This document shows, piece after piece, positions 18,593 through 27,718 of a DNA stretch of 64,000 nucleotides. The stretch comes from Loktanella sp. 3ANDIMAR09 (GTDB taxonomy: Bacteria > Pseudomonadota > Alphaproteobacteria > Rhodobacterales > Rhodobacteraceae), in assembly GCF_001420005.1 (NCBI RefSeq), contig NZ_LJAK01000002.1, forward strand, positions 415,104-479,103, written 5' to 3'. How positions within the stretch are numbered: the stretch's first letter is position 1; each line of letters begins with the position of its first letter. Under the pieces are notes generated by a model. That model was not told where the DNA came from and made no database searches. It saw only the letters and a program-made list of their open reading frames with translations. Both the position numbers and the translations under genes were made by a program.

Positions 18593-19845
18593 CCGAAAAC
18601 GCCACAGACATGATGAACCGCATTGGCACCGCCGCCCGCGCCGCGGCGCGCAGGCTGGCAATGGCATCCGCACAGGCCAAGACAGAGGCGCTGACCGTTG
18701 CTGCCGATACGGTCTGGACCCGGCGCGATGCGATCATCGCGGCCAATGCCAAGGACATGGCGTTTGGCCGGGACAGGGGGCTGTCGGACGCCATGCTGGA
18801 CCGCCTGATGCTGGATGAGGACCGGATCGCGGGCATCGTGGCTGGCCTGCGGGCCGTCGCAGCACAGGATGACCCGATCGGAGAGGTCATCGCGGACTGG
18901 GATCAGCCATCGGGCCTGAACATCCGCCGCGTGCGCACGCCCATCGGCGTGATCGGCGTGATCTACGAATCGCGGCCCAATGTAACCGCGGATGCGGGCG
19001 CGCTGTGCCTGAAGTCTGGCAATGCCGTCATCCTGCGTGGCGGATCAGAGAGTTTTCATTCATCCGGCGCGATCCATGACTGCCTCGTGGCGGGGCTGCG
19101 GGCTGCGGGCCTGCCCGAGGCTGCGATCCAGCTGGTGCCGACGCGGGACCGGGCTGCGGTGTCGGCCATGCTGGCGGCCGTCGACCATATCGACGTGATC
19201 GTGCCCCGTGGTGGCAAGGGTCTGGTCGGGCTGGTGCAACGTGAGGCGCGTGTGCCGGTCTTTGCGCATCTCGAAGGGATCTGCCACGTCTACGTCGATG
19301 CCGCAGCCGACCCGGCCAAGGCCACGGCCGTGGTGCTGAATGCCAAGACGCGCCGGACAGGCATCTGCGGGTCTGCGGAATGCGTGCTGATCGACCGCGC
19401 CTATTGGGATGCGCAAGGGCCTGACCTGATCCGGGCGTTGATGGAGGCGGGTGTCGAGGTCCACGCCGAAGGCGACGCAGCGATCGCCGGCACGGTCAAG
19501 GCCGTGGCCGAAGATTTCGGGCGCGAATTCCTGGACATGATCATCGCGGCCAAGGTGGTGGATGGTGTCGAAGACGCCATGGATCATATCCGGACCTATG
19601 GATCGGGTCACACGGACGCGATCCTGACCGAGGACGACGCAACGGCAGAGGCGTTTTTTCGCGGCCTCGACAGCGCAATTCTGATGCGCAATGCCTCGAC
19701 CCAATTTGCCGATGGGGGCAAATTCGGGATGGGGGCCGAAATCGGTATCGCCACAGGCAAACTGCATGCGCGTGGCCCGGTGGGCGCTGTGCAATTGACC
19801 AGTTTCAAATATTTGGTGACAGGTGACGGGACTGTCCGGGGCTGA
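18589..19845 (+). CDS. proA: gamma-glutamyl phosphate reductase
   Basis: 418-residue NADPH-dependent enzyme of the aldehyde dehydrogenase superfamily that reduces gamma-glutamyl phosphate to the semialdehyde. The catalytic cysteine is C260 in [15 protein letters not shown], and the [14 protein letters not shown] stretch is the cofactor-binding signature. Length and motifs are normal. It starts 4 nt inside the proB end (ATGA) and ends 8 nt before the convergent chpT stop. Confidence 0.97.
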
Positions 19846-19853
19846 GTGCCGGA

Positions 19854-20465
19854 TCAGGTTTCCCGAAACTGCATGGATATTGTGGTGTCTGACTGCATGA
19901 TGGTCAGCGTCAGTCCCGCCTCGAGAACAGCACGCGGCAGCAACGCAAACTGAACCTGTGCTGCGGAATGAACATGTTCCGTAGCCAGATCCTCTAGCGG
20001 CAACCACAAGGCGGGATCGGCGGCGATGCGGTCCGCGTTGCCGATCACATGAAGTGCATCGTCCAGCATCACGGTGATCTGGCCGCCACCGGGCATCGCT
20101 GATTCCATGCATTGCGCGGATAACAGGGCAATCCGCGCCAGGGGACGCGACATTTGCCCTGTGATGGTCCAATCGTATTGCACCCGCGCTGCGGCTGACA
20201 TGGCCCGCAGGATCGTCGCGACCTCTGTCCCGGCGATGGTCTGCTCTGCATGTGCGGCACCATAGGCAATGCGAAAAAACCGGATGCGCGCGCTGGCCTG
20301 TTCAACGGATCCGCTGATCAGGTCGATTTCATCGGTCCCGCCGCCGCCGCCCATGGAAAGCAGTTCGACCCCATTGCCGATTGCGCCGATGGGACTGATA
20401 AGGTCATGGCAAATACGCGATCCCACCAGTGTTGCCAGATCACGCGACACGGGATTGTCCCCCAA
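19854..20465 (-). CDS. chpT: ChpT-type histidine phosphotransferase
   Basis: About 203 residues. The dimerisation helix contains GSRICHDLISPIGAIGNGVE, whose His is the phosphorylated residue; the rest is a degenerate ATPase-like domain. In Caulobacter, ChpT passes phosphate from CckA to CtrA and CpdR, and ctrA lies 20 kb away in this window. The start is uncertain: TTG 20465 clears the divergent DUF3553 gene, while ATG 20543 in the same frame would overlap it by 61 nt. Confidence 0.85.
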   Translation of the reverse strand: MGDNPVSRDLATLVGSRICHDLISPIGAIGNGVELLSMGGGGGTDEIDLISGSVEQASARIRFFRIAYGAAHAEQTIAGTEVATILRAMSAAARVQYDWTITGQMSRPLARIALLSAQCMESAMPGGGQITVMLDDALHVIGNADRIAADPALWLPLEDLATEHVHSAAQVQFALLPRAVLEAGLTLTIMQSDTTISMQFRET

Positions 20466-20482
20466 GCCCAGGATGATGGACC

Positions 20483-20665
20483 ATGCCGCACGACCTGAAC
20501 GACATGCTGGAACCGGGAATGCTGGTCCAGAACCCGGACGCACCCCACTGGGGGACAGGCCAGGTGCAGTCCAACATCAACGGCAAGGTCACGGTCAATT
20601 TCCGCGAAGAGGGCAAGGTCGTGATCGACGCAAAGCAGGTCATGCTGATCCCGGTCTATGAATAA
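20483..20665 (+). CDS. DUF3553 domain protein
   Basis: 60-residue protein with the compact pattern LEPGMLVQNPDAPHWGTGQV followed by a basic beta-strand region, the DUF3553 family. Related sequences also occur at the ends of some UvrD-like helicases, so nucleic-acid binding is possible, but the function is unknown. It is divergent from chpT with 17 nt between the chosen starts. Confidence 0.82.
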   Translation: MPHDLNDMLEPGMLVQNPDAPHWGTGQVQSNINGKVTVNFREEGKVVIDAKQVMLIPVYE

Positions 20666-20678
20666 TTGCAATCATTGG

Positions 20679-20710
20679 TAGCAGGGTGCCGTATGCGATC
20701 AACCCTGCTA
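20679..20710 (+). terminator. hairpin after the DUF3553 gene
   Basis: TAGCAGGGT (20679-20687) pairs with ACCCTGCTA (20702-20710), a 9-bp perfect stem with a 14-nt loop, 13 nt after the stop. There is no T-run, so it is a weak terminator candidate. Confidence 0.4.
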
Positions 20711-20799
20711 TGCACAGCTTGCAAGCAAATGGTTTCCAACTGGTTAAGCGGTGCCTATATGTCCGGCGAGCGAAACGGCTTTGAACAGAGGGGGATTTG

Positions 20800-21570
20800 A
20801 TGCTGGCAGTCGCGCCATCCTTTGCGTTGCGTTATGCGCGTGGTGCTGACGATCTCGCTGCCGTGCAACGGTTGAGATACGAGGTCTTTGCCGCCGAACT
20901 GGGGGCCGCCGGACCGGGGGTCTGCCATGTCGCCCAGCGCGAGGCGGATGCATTCGATCCCCATGCCAGTCATCTCATGCTCGAGGATATCGCGGGCGAG
21001 CGCCCTCATCTCGCTGGTGTTTACCGCATCATGGACCGCGCGCAGGCTTCGGCGGCGGGTGGCTTTTCCTCTGCTGCGGAATTCGACCTTGGACCGCTGA
21101 TCGACAGTGGCCGGCCCCTGTTGGAACTGGGACGGTCCTGCCTGCGCCCCGCCTATCGCGGTGGGCGCGCGATGCACGTGCTTTGGGCCGGTCTGGCGGC
21201 CCATATCCGGACAACGGGTGCCGAGGTGTTGTTCGGTGCGGCATCTTTTGCGGGGACTGATCCCGATGCCCTGTCCGCGCCCTTGCAGATGCTGATGGCC
21301 GATCACCTTGCTCCGGTTGATCTGCGCACCCGTGCATGGGGGGCGGGGGCCGTCAGGGTGACACCTGCAGGACCGGGCGACCGCAAGGCCGCGATGCGTG
21401 CCACGCCGCCACTGATCAAGGCCTATCTGCGAATCGGCGGGGTCGTGGGGCAGGATGCCTATGTCGATCGTCATTTCGGCACCACCGATGTCTGCATGAT
21501 CCTTGATGTCACGACCCTGCCGCCGCAGGTGGCGGCCCAATACGGACGGCGCGGTGACTTGGGCCGCTGA
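20800..21570 (+). CDS. olsB: L-ornithine N-alpha-acyltransferase
   Basis: 256 residues of the GNAT-like OlsB family, which transfers a 3-hydroxyacyl group from acyl-ACP to ornithine as the first step of ornithine-lipid synthesis. Recognisable stretches are VQRLRYEVFAAELG near the start and LELGRSCLRPAYRGGRA in the centre, which belongs to the acyl-ACP-type acyltransferase core. I chose ATG 20800, preceded by GAGGGGG. It overlaps olsA by 17 nt. The product is a phosphate-free membrane lipid. Confidence 0.92.
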   Translation: MLAVAPSFALRYARGADDLAAVQRLRYEVFAAELGAAGPGVCHVAQREADAFDPHASHLMLEDIAGERPHLAGVYRIMDRAQASAAGGFSSAAEFDLGPLIDSGRPLLELGRSCLRPAYRGGRAMHVLWAGLAAHIRTTGAEVLFGAASFAGTDPDALSAPLQMLMADHLAPVDLRTRAWGAGAVRVTPAGPGDRKAAMRATPPLIKAYLRIGGVVGQDAYVDRHFGTTDVCMILDVTTLPPQVAAQYGRRGDLGR

Positions 21571-22387
21571 ACCTACACCACCGCCTGTGCAGTTGAACCT
21601 GCGGGATTGGTTGCGGGTGCTGCGGCGCGGCGTCCCGATGGCGGTTCTGGTGTTCGGCGGGTTGGCGTTGCTGTTGCTGATCCGCGTGATCGAGCGTCCG
21701 CTCTTTGGCAAGGACAGACCGTGGACCCCGCATCTGACACGTCTGGTCTGCATCGGTGCGCTGGCTTTGATGGGGCTGCGACGGGTCCAGATCGGCAAAC
21801 CGATGCAGGGCGCTGGCGCATTGGTCGCCAATCACGCAAGCTGGCTCGATATCTTTGCGTTGAACGCAGGCAGTTGCGTGGCCTTTGTCGCCAAATCCGA
21901 GGTCGCAGGCTGGCCGGGCATCGGTTGGCTGGCTCGTGCGACGGGGACCTTGTTCATCGCGCGGGACCGCAGGCGGGCCCGCGATCACGTCGATGCCATC
22001 GCCGACAGGCTGTCACAGGGTCAGACGCTGGTGTTTTTCCCCGAAGGCACGTCCAGCGACGGTTTGCGCGTCCTGCCGTTCAAGCCGACGTTGTTTGCCC
22101 CGTTCATCGGGTCAGAGACGGTGTTGCAGCCGGTCACGCTGGATTACCGCGCGCCCGCGGGGGGCGACCCCCGGTCCTACGGTTGGTGGGGCGACATGGA
22201 TTTCGCCCCGCATCTGCTGGCCACGCTGGCATTGCGCCGCCAAGGGCAGGTCACGGTGACCTATCATGATCCCGTCATGGCGGATCCCGGCACCGACCGC
22301 AAAGTCATCGCGCGGCAGATGGAACAGACCGTCCGGTCCGCCCTGATCGCGCACCCCGTCAGCGGAACGCTGCCTGAAGGGTTCTGA
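21554..22387 (+). CDS. olsA: lyso-ornithine lipid acyltransferase
   Basis: 277-residue membrane-bound acyltransferase of the PlsC family that completes ornithine lipid. A hydrophobic anchor lies at about residues 28-45. The catalytic H-x4-D motif is H94-D99 in NHASWLDIF, and the FPEGTSSDG motif binds the acceptor. The GTG start 21554 overlaps olsB, which signals coupling of the two steps. The gene end overlaps the convergent ThiE-like gene by 29 nt. Confidence 0.9.
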   Translation: MTWAAEPTPPPVQLNLRDWLRVLRRGVPMAVLVFGGLALLLLIRVIERPLFGKDRPWTPHLTRLVCIGALALMGLRRVQIGKPMQGAGALVANHASWLDIFALNAGSCVAFVAKSEVAGWPGIGWLARATGTLFIARDRRRARDHVDAIADRLSQGQTLVFFPEGTSSDGLRVLPFKPTLFAPFIGSETVLQPVTLDYRAPAGGDPRSYGWWGDMDFAPHLLATLALRRQGQVTVTYHDPVMADPGTDRKVIARQMEQTVRSALIAHPVSGTLPEGF

Positions 22388-22982
22388 GCGCCGCCGCCGC
22401 GTCATCCTGCGACCAGATTTCGTCGCCGATGCCAAAGAAATCGGTATGCGGCGCGATCTGGGCAATCAGTGCTGCGTCCAGCGCGCCTTCGGCAACGACC
22501 GGTACCTCGATCATCTGGCTCCACCAGTCGAACAGTTCCAATTCGGCGCGCGCGCCGTCGTCCAGCGCGGTCTGGCCCACAGGGCCAAAGCTGACGTAAT
22601 CGACGTTCAGTTCTCCGGCTGTCATGCCGTCATGACGCGACTGCGCGCAATAGGCGCCGACGATGGCGTCTTCGCCCAGCGTCTTGCGTGCTGCGGCGAC
22701 CCCCCGCGATCCATCCAGCAGGTGGACCCCGTCCAGACCGTGCCGCGCAACCAGCCCGGTGTGACGTTCGATCACCAGCGCCACATCGCGGGTTTCCGTC
22801 ACCGCACGTAACGCATCGGCGGCGCGCCCAAGACGGTCCTCGTCGCGGGTGGCCAGCGCCATGCGCAGGCAGGCAACGGGCACAGCATCCAGACAGGCTG
22901 CCAGCCGGTCGGGATAGGTCATCAGGTCGATTTCGGTCGGCGTGATCAGGTAGATCTGCGGAAAGTCTTCGGCGTCGGTCAT
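22359..22982 (-). CDS. thiamine phosphate synthase-like protein (ThiE/TenI fold)
   Basis: 207 residues with the TIM-barrel pattern of the TMP synthase/TenI superfamily: YLITPTEID near the start, GLDGVHLLDGSRGVAAARK centrally and DYVSFGPVGQT after it. The pyrophosphate and pyrimidine binding positions look weakened compared with a canonical ThiE, so catalytic activity is uncertain and no thiamine genes lie nearby. The start is ATG 22982. It is convergent with olsA. Confidence 0.75.
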   Translation of the reverse strand: MTDAEDFPQIYLITPTEIDLMTYPDRLAACLDAVPVACLRMALATRDEDRLGRAADALRAVTETRDVALVIERHTGLVARHGLDGVHLLDGSRGVAAARKTLGEDAIVGAYCAQSRHDGMTAGELNVDYVSFGPVGQTALDDGARAELELFDWWSQMIEVPVVAEGALDAALIAQIAPHTDFFGIGDEIWSQDDAAAALRTLQAAFR

Positions 22983-23050
22983 GGCGTGTCTCCCTTGCGG
23001 ATGTCGCGCACACTTAGGGTGATTGGCCCCTGTCTGTCCATGCCGGACCG

Positions 23051-23380
23051 CTATTTCGGTGGCAGCGATCCCGTGAAATCCAGCGCCATGCGCAAGAGCG
23101 TGTTTCTGATGTCATCCTCCGCCATGGCATCGGGGTCGATCGTGACGAGGCCGCCCATTGTCCGTGCGCCAAACACCAGGGGCGTCACACCGGGCAGATC
23201 CAGCGCAGCCGTCGTCGATCCCTTTCCGACACGTGCCATGCCCGCATCGCCGATCACGCCGCACAGCATGTGGCCGAACGACAAGAAACACAGGCCGCCG
23301 AACATCCTGCGTTCCGCGATACCGGGGTGGTCGATCAGCTCTTCGCGCCACAGGTGCGCCAGTCCGTCATCAAAGGCCAC
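23051..23380 (-). CDS. TfoX N-terminal domain protein
   Basis: 109 residues matching the TfoX N-terminal domain: ERRMFGGLCFLSFGHMLCGV near the centre is the family signature. It lacks the C-terminal helix-hairpin-helix domain of full TfoX/Sxy, so a role in competence cannot be assumed. The only usable start is GTG 23380. It is divergent from trmJ across 63 bp. Confidence 0.82.
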   Translation of the reverse strand: MAFDDGLAHLWREELIDHPGIAERRMFGGLCFLSFGHMLCGVIGDAGMARVGKGSTTAALDLPGVTPLVFGARTMGGLVTIDPDAMAEDDIRNTLLRMALDFTGSLPPK

Positions 23381-23443
23381 GGGCTGCTCCTTGTTCCGGG
23401 GCTGTGGGTATCATACAGGGGTGCGACCCAACCGGAAGTGACC

Positions 23444-24172
23444 ATGACCGATCCACAACCAGCATTCGTATTGATCCGTCCTCAGATGGGCGAAAACATC
23501 GGTGCCGCTGCGCGCGCAATGTGGAATTTCGGGTTGGATCGCATGCGGCTGACCGCACCGCGCGATGGCTGGCCGAACCCGGCGGCCAATGCGATGGCGT
23601 CCGGGGCCGGGCGCCTGCTGGACGCGGCCCGGCTGTTCGACACCACCGCAGCCGCGCTGGAGGATTGCCATTATACCTACGCCACCACCGCCCGCCCGCG
23701 CGAGTTGACCAAACCCGTCATGACCCCCGAACAGGCGATGCGCGACGCGGCATTGCGCCTGTCGCGCGGCGAGAGGGTCGCGGTCATGTTCGGACCGGAA
23801 CGGGCAGGGCTGGAAAATGCCGATATCGCGCAGGCCAATGCGATCATTTCAGTGCCGGTGAACCCGCAGTTTCCATCGTTGAACCTGGCGCAATGCGTGC
23901 TGCTGACGGCCTATGAATGGCAACGCGTCAGGGACGACAGCCTGCGCGACGCCTTTGCGCAGCCCGATCTGGCCATGGGTCAGGAAATCGAGGCGCTGTC
24001 GCGCCACTACGAGGATCAGCTGGACACGTCGGGATTTTTCTACCCCGACCACAAGGCCGAGAGCATGAAACTGAACCTGCGCAACATGTGGAGCAGGATG
24101 CCGCTGACATCGCATGACGTGCGGATGCTGCACGGCATGCTGCGCCAGCTTGTGCGCGGTCGGAGTGACTGA
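23444..24172 (+). CDS. trmJ: tRNA (cytidine/uridine-2'-O-)-methyltransferase TrmJ
   Basis: 242-residue SpoU-family enzyme that methylates the ribose at position 32 of tRNAs using SAM. The trefoil-knot SAM site is clear: NIGAAARAMWNFG, MFGPERAGLEN and FPSLNLAQCV in order. The polar C-terminal tail after residue 165 fits TrmJ rather than TrmL. I chose ATG 23444, the start that matches the family N-terminus; the frame is open upstream but overlaps the divergent gene. Confidence 0.92.
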   Translation: MTDPQPAFVLIRPQMGENIGAAARAMWNFGLDRMRLTAPRDGWPNPAANAMASGAGRLLDAARLFDTTAAALEDCHYTYATTARPRELTKPVMTPEQAMRDAALRLSRGERVAVMFGPERAGLENADIAQANAIISVPVNPQFPSLNLAQCVLLTAYEWQRVRDDSLRDAFAQPDLAMGQEIEALSRHYEDQLDTSGFFYPDHKAESMKLNLRNMWSRMPLTSHDVRMLHGMLRQLVRGRSD

Positions 24173-24235
24173 CTGCGAACGCAACGTTACTGCGGGCGGA
24201 CTTGCCGGGGTCTGATCCGCGCCTAGCTTTTGGGT

Positions 24236-24952
24236 ATGAAACCCACCGATCTTGCCATTGCTCCACTCGTTGCCGTGCAGGCGCTGGCCGTCAAGGCGTT
24301 GGCGTCGCGCATGCCAGAGGCCGAAGGTCCGCGTCACGGCGAAATCGGGACAGGACCGGCGCTGCGCATTCTGATTGCGGGTGATAGTTCGGCGGCCGGT
24401 GTCGGTGTGCGCACGCAGGCCGAGGCCCTGGCCGGACAGCTGACCGCTGCCTTGTCGCGCCACCACCGGGTTGACTGGTTCCTGCACGCAAAATCCGGTG
24501 CGACGACGGCCTCGACGCTGCGACGGATGCGGTTGGTGCCGAAACGGGGGTTTGACGTTGCACTGGTGGCGCTTGGGGTCAATGACGCCAAGAACGGTGT
24601 CCGCGCAGGCGCGTTCGAAGCGCGGTATCACCGCATTCTGAACCAACTGCGTGATGATTTCGGCGTGAGGCGCGTCTATCTCAGCGGGATGCCGCCCGGT
24701 GATCTGGTCCCCGTGATGCCCAATCCGTTGCGTGACCTGCTGATCGGCAGGCTCGAACACTTTGACCGGATGTTGCAACGCATCGCGGCAGCGCGGGGTG
24801 GCACTGCCGTGCATCTGCCGTTCGACGTCACGCGTGACCCATACCTCATGGCAGCCGACCGGTTTCACCCCGGTCCGCGCATGTATGCCGAATGGGCATC
24901 ATTGGCCGCGGCGGCCATTCACCGTGATGCCGTTCATTTGCCGCGTCACTGA
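24236..24952 (+). CDS. SGNH/GDSL family hydrolase
   Basis: 238-residue esterase-like protein. Block I is IAGDSSAAGVG (catalytic Ser), block III VALGVNDAKNG, and block V DRFHPG with the catalytic Asp and His. The N-terminus is only moderately hydrophobic and not a clear signal peptide. It may act on acyl or acetyl esters; the substrate is unknown. It lies alone between trmJ and ctaA. Confidence 0.87.
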   Translation: MKPTDLAIAPLVAVQALAVKALASRMPEAEGPRHGEIGTGPALRILIAGDSSAAGVGVRTQAEALAGQLTAALSRHHRVDWFLHAKSGATTASTLRRMRLVPKRGFDVALVALGVNDAKNGVRAGAFEARYHRILNQLRDDFGVRRVYLSGMPPGDLVPVMPNPLRDLLIGRLEHFDRMLQRIAAARGGTAVHLPFDVTRDPYLMAADRFHPGPRMYAEWASLAAAAIHRDAVHLPRH

Positions 24953-25029
24953 CGACCCGCGACAGTCGTGCACCTTGCCCCCGGCGGTCCCCCTCCATAG
25001 GGTGCGCGCAGCACGAACCGGAGGCCGAG

Positions 25030-26175
25030 ATGGCACAAAAAACCCGCAGTATTTTCGAAGAGGTGGGCACCACCCAAAAGCAGGTCGCAACACCCGGGGG
25101 CATTGATGCCCGTGGGCAGGGGGCGCGCGGCGCCATTCGCATCTGGCTGATGATGCTTTTTGCGCTGCTGGTGGTGATGATCGCGGTGGGTGGCCTGACC
25201 CGCCTGACGGATTCGGGGCTGTCGATTACGGAATGGGCGCCCATTTCGGGGGCCGTGCCGCCGTTGAATGACGCCGACTGGCAGGCAGAGTTCGAGGCCT
25301 ACAAGCAAATCCCTGAATATCAGTTGCAAAATGCCGGCATGTCGCTGGCGGAATTCAAGGTGATCTATTGGTGGGAATGGGGCCACCGTCAGTTGGGACG
25401 GGTGATCGGTCTGGTCTGGGCCGTCGGATTCTTCGGGTTTCTGGCTGCGCGCAAAATTCCGCAGGGCTGGACGGGACGGCTGTTTTTCATCGGTGCATTG
25501 GGTGGTCTGCAGGGGGCGATTGGCTGGTGGATGGTGTCCAGCGGCCTGACCGGCGAACAGTTGGACGTGAAATCCTACCGCCTTGCGACGCACCTGGGGC
25601 TGGCCTTTGTCATCTTTGGGTTCATCACCTGGTACATCATGAAAATCGCGCGGCGCAGCGCGGATCTGCTGACGGCGCGACGCGCCAGTGATGCGACATT
25701 GGTGACACTGACGAACGTGCTGATCGGTCTGACGTTCCTGCAAATCATCCTCGGCGCGCTGGTGGCAGGCATCGACGCGGGTCGCGCCTATCCCGATTGG
25801 CCCCTGATGGCGGGTGGGTTCCTGCCGCCGCAGATGTGGGAATTGACGCCCGTCTGGCGCAACCTGTTCGAAAACAACGGCACGGTTCAGTTCATTCACC
25901 GGATGAGCGGTTACTTCTTGTTCGCCTTTGCCCTGTTCGTCTGGTGGCGGAGCCGCCGCAGCGCGAATACACGCACCCGGCAAGCCTTTGCCCTGATGAT
26001 GGGGATGATGGTGGTGCAGATGGCCATCGGGATCTGGACCGTCATGATGATGGCGCCCGCGCATATCGCGATCCTGCACCAGTTCGGTGCGGTCGTGCTC
26101 TGGGTGCTGGTGCTGCGCACGCGGTTCGTGTCGCGTTACCCCTTTGCCCAATCCGTCCGGGAGGCCCGTGCATGA
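25030..26175 (+). CDS. ctaA: haem A synthase
   Basis: 381-residue membrane enzyme (about eight helices) that oxidises the C8 methyl of haem O to make haem A for aa3-type cytochrome oxidase. The signature GGLTRLTDSGLSITEWAP follows the first helix, and the conserved histidines include those in WGHRQLGRVIG, RLATHLG, FIHRMSG and ILHQFGAV. Its length matches the alphaproteobacterial (type 2) form. The stop overlaps the next gene as ATGA. No cytochrome oxidase genes lie in the window. Confidence 0.95.
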   Translation: MAQKTRSIFEEVGTTQKQVATPGGIDARGQGARGAIRIWLMMLFALLVVMIAVGGLTRLTDSGLSITEWAPISGAVPPLNDADWQAEFEAYKQIPEYQLQNAGMSLAEFKVIYWWEWGHRQLGRVIGLVWAVGFFGFLAARKIPQGWTGRLFFIGALGGLQGAIGWWMVSSGLTGEQLDVKSYRLATHLGLAFVIFGFITWYIMKIARRSADLLTARRASDATLVTLTNVLIGLTFLQIILGALVAGIDAGRAYPDWPLMAGGFLPPQMWELTPVWRNLFENNGTVQFIHRMSGYFLFAFALFVWWRSRRSANTRTRQAFALMMGMMVVQMAIGIWTVMMMAPAHIAILHQFGAVVLWVLVLRTRFVSRYPFAQSVREARA

Positions 26176-27644
26176 CCACTGCATACGATGATCTGATGGC
26201 GTTCCAGCGCGAAACCGAGGCGCTGTCACAGGTGGCTGGCCGTCTGGGCTGGGATCAGGAAACCATGATGCCTGACGGGTCGGTCGATCAGCGTGCCGAA
26301 GAGCATGGCGCGATGGCATCCGTCCTGCATGCGCGCCGGATTGATCCGCGGATCGGTGCGTGGCTGGAGGATGCCGAGGCCCCGGATGCGACGGGTGCTG
26401 CGAACCTGCGCCTGATAAGACGCAGCTATGACAGGACGGCCAAGGTGCCCGGCCAGCTGGCAGCCGCGCTGGCACGCGAAACCTCGCGCGCGCACCGCAT
26501 CTGGGCCGGGGCCCGTGCCGACGAGGACGTCGCTGCCTTTCTGCCAGCCCTGTCGCGGGTATTGGATTTGCGCCGCGAAGAGGCCGCCTGCATTGCCGGC
26601 AACGCCGATCCCTATGACGCGCTGCTGGACGACTATGAGCCGGGGGCGACAGGTGCGCAGTTGTCCGCGATGTTTGGCGCGTTGCGCCCACGTCTGGCCG
26701 CACTGCGGGCCGCCATACTGGACCGCCCCACCGCGCCGAAACTGTCAGGTAATTTCCCGGAGGCAGGCCAGTTGGCGCTGAGCAGGGAACTTGCGCTGGC
26801 CTTCGGCTATGACATGAACCTTGGTCGCATCGACAAGGCCGTGCATCCGTTTTCCAGCGGGTCAGGACTGGACGTGCGGATCACCACGCGCACGGCAGCG
26901 GATGATCCGTTCAACTGTTTTTATTCCACCGTCCACGAGGTCGGCCATGCCTGCTACGAGCAAGGGATCGACCGCGCCCATCTGCTGACCCCGGTCGGCG
27001 GCGGCGTCTCCATGGGGGTGCATGAGAGCCAGAGCCGGATTTATGAAAATCAGCTCGGCCGGTCAGAGGCATTCACGGGATGGCTCTACGGTCGGATGCG
27101 CGACACCTTTGGCGATATCGGTATTGCGAACGCCGCTGATTTCTACGCCTGCGTGAACGGTGTCGGGTCCGGATTTATCCGCACCGAGGCGGACGAGGTG
27201 CAATACAATCTGCACGTGCTGCTGCGGTTCGATCTGGAACGCGCGCTGGTCAGTGGCGATCTGGCCGTGACTGATCTGGAGGCCGCGTGGAACGATCGGT
27301 TCATGGCCGACTTCGGGTTCGCCGTGGACAAGCCGTCCAACGGTGTTTTGCAGGATGTGCATTGGTCCGAGGGGCTGTTCGGATATTTCCCGACCTACAC
27401 ATTGGGCAATGTCTATGCCGGGTGCCTGCATCAGGCGTTGCGCGCGGCCGTGCCGACGCTGGATGATGATCTGGCACGTGGTGACACGTCAGCGGCCACG
27501 GGCTGGCTGCGGTCCAATGTGCAGCAATTCGGCGGTCTGTTCGCGCCGGTCGATCTGATCACCCGCGCTGCGGGGCAGGCACCATCCGAGGCACCCCTGC
27601 TGACCTATCTGGAGCAGAAATTCGGCGGAATCTACGGATTGTAG
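26172..27644 (+). CDS. M32 family metallocarboxypeptidase (Taq type)
   Basis: 490-residue cytosolic zinc carboxypeptidase. The HEXXH zinc motif is H255-E-V-G-H259 in TVHEVGHACYEQG, followed by the family HESQSR stretch (GVHESQSRIYENQLG) and IRTEADEVQYNLH. LGWDQETMMPDG near the N-terminus is also characteristic. I chose ATG 26172, overlapping the ctaA stop by 4 nt; the open frame upstream is only antiparallel reading of ctaA. It removes C-terminal residues from peptides. Confidence 0.94.
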   Translation: MTTAYDDLMAFQRETEALSQVAGRLGWDQETMMPDGSVDQRAEEHGAMASVLHARRIDPRIGAWLEDAEAPDATGAANLRLIRRSYDRTAKVPGQLAAALARETSRAHRIWAGARADEDVAAFLPALSRVLDLRREEAACIAGNADPYDALLDDYEPGATGAQLSAMFGALRPRLAALRAAILDRPTAPKLSGNFPEAGQLALSRELALAFGYDMNLGRIDKAVHPFSSGSGLDVRITTRTAADDPFNCFYSTVHEVGHACYEQGIDRAHLLTPVGGGVSMGVHESQSRIYENQLGRSEAFTGWLYGRMRDTFGDIGIANAADFYACVNGVGSGFIRTEADEVQYNLHVLLRFDLERALVSGDLAVTDLEAAWNDRFMADFGFAVDKPSNGVLQDVHWSEGLFGYFPTYTLGNVYAGCLHQALRAAVPTLDDDLARGDTSAATGWLRSNVQQFGGLFAPVDLITRAAGQAPSEAPLLTYLEQKFGGIYGL

Positions 27645-27650
27645 CGGCGA

Positions 27651-27712
27651 GGGGGCGCTGCCCCCGCTGCGGATTTCATCCGCAGCCCCCCGGGATATTT
27701 GCAAAACAGCGA
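27651..27712 (+). repeat. Rhodobacteraceae-type intergenic repeat with two hairpins
   Basis: GGGGG-CGCTG-CCCCC (27651-27665) is followed by GCTGCGGAT-TTC-ATCCGCAGC (27666-27686), then CCCCCGGGATATTTGCAAAA. The motif recurs in shortened form at 56878-56920. I know similar GC hairpins ending in CCCCGGGATATTTTTGG from many intergenic regions of this family. It probably also terminates the ctaA-carboxypeptidase transcript. Confidence 0.6.
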
Positions 27713-27718
27713 TGCCTG

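Noticed and set aside
20466..20543. Longer ChpT starting at ATG 20543
   Set aside because: It would overlap the divergent DUF3553 gene by 61 nt, and the extra residues are Pro/Gly/Arg-rich without family resemblance. The true start remains unproven.
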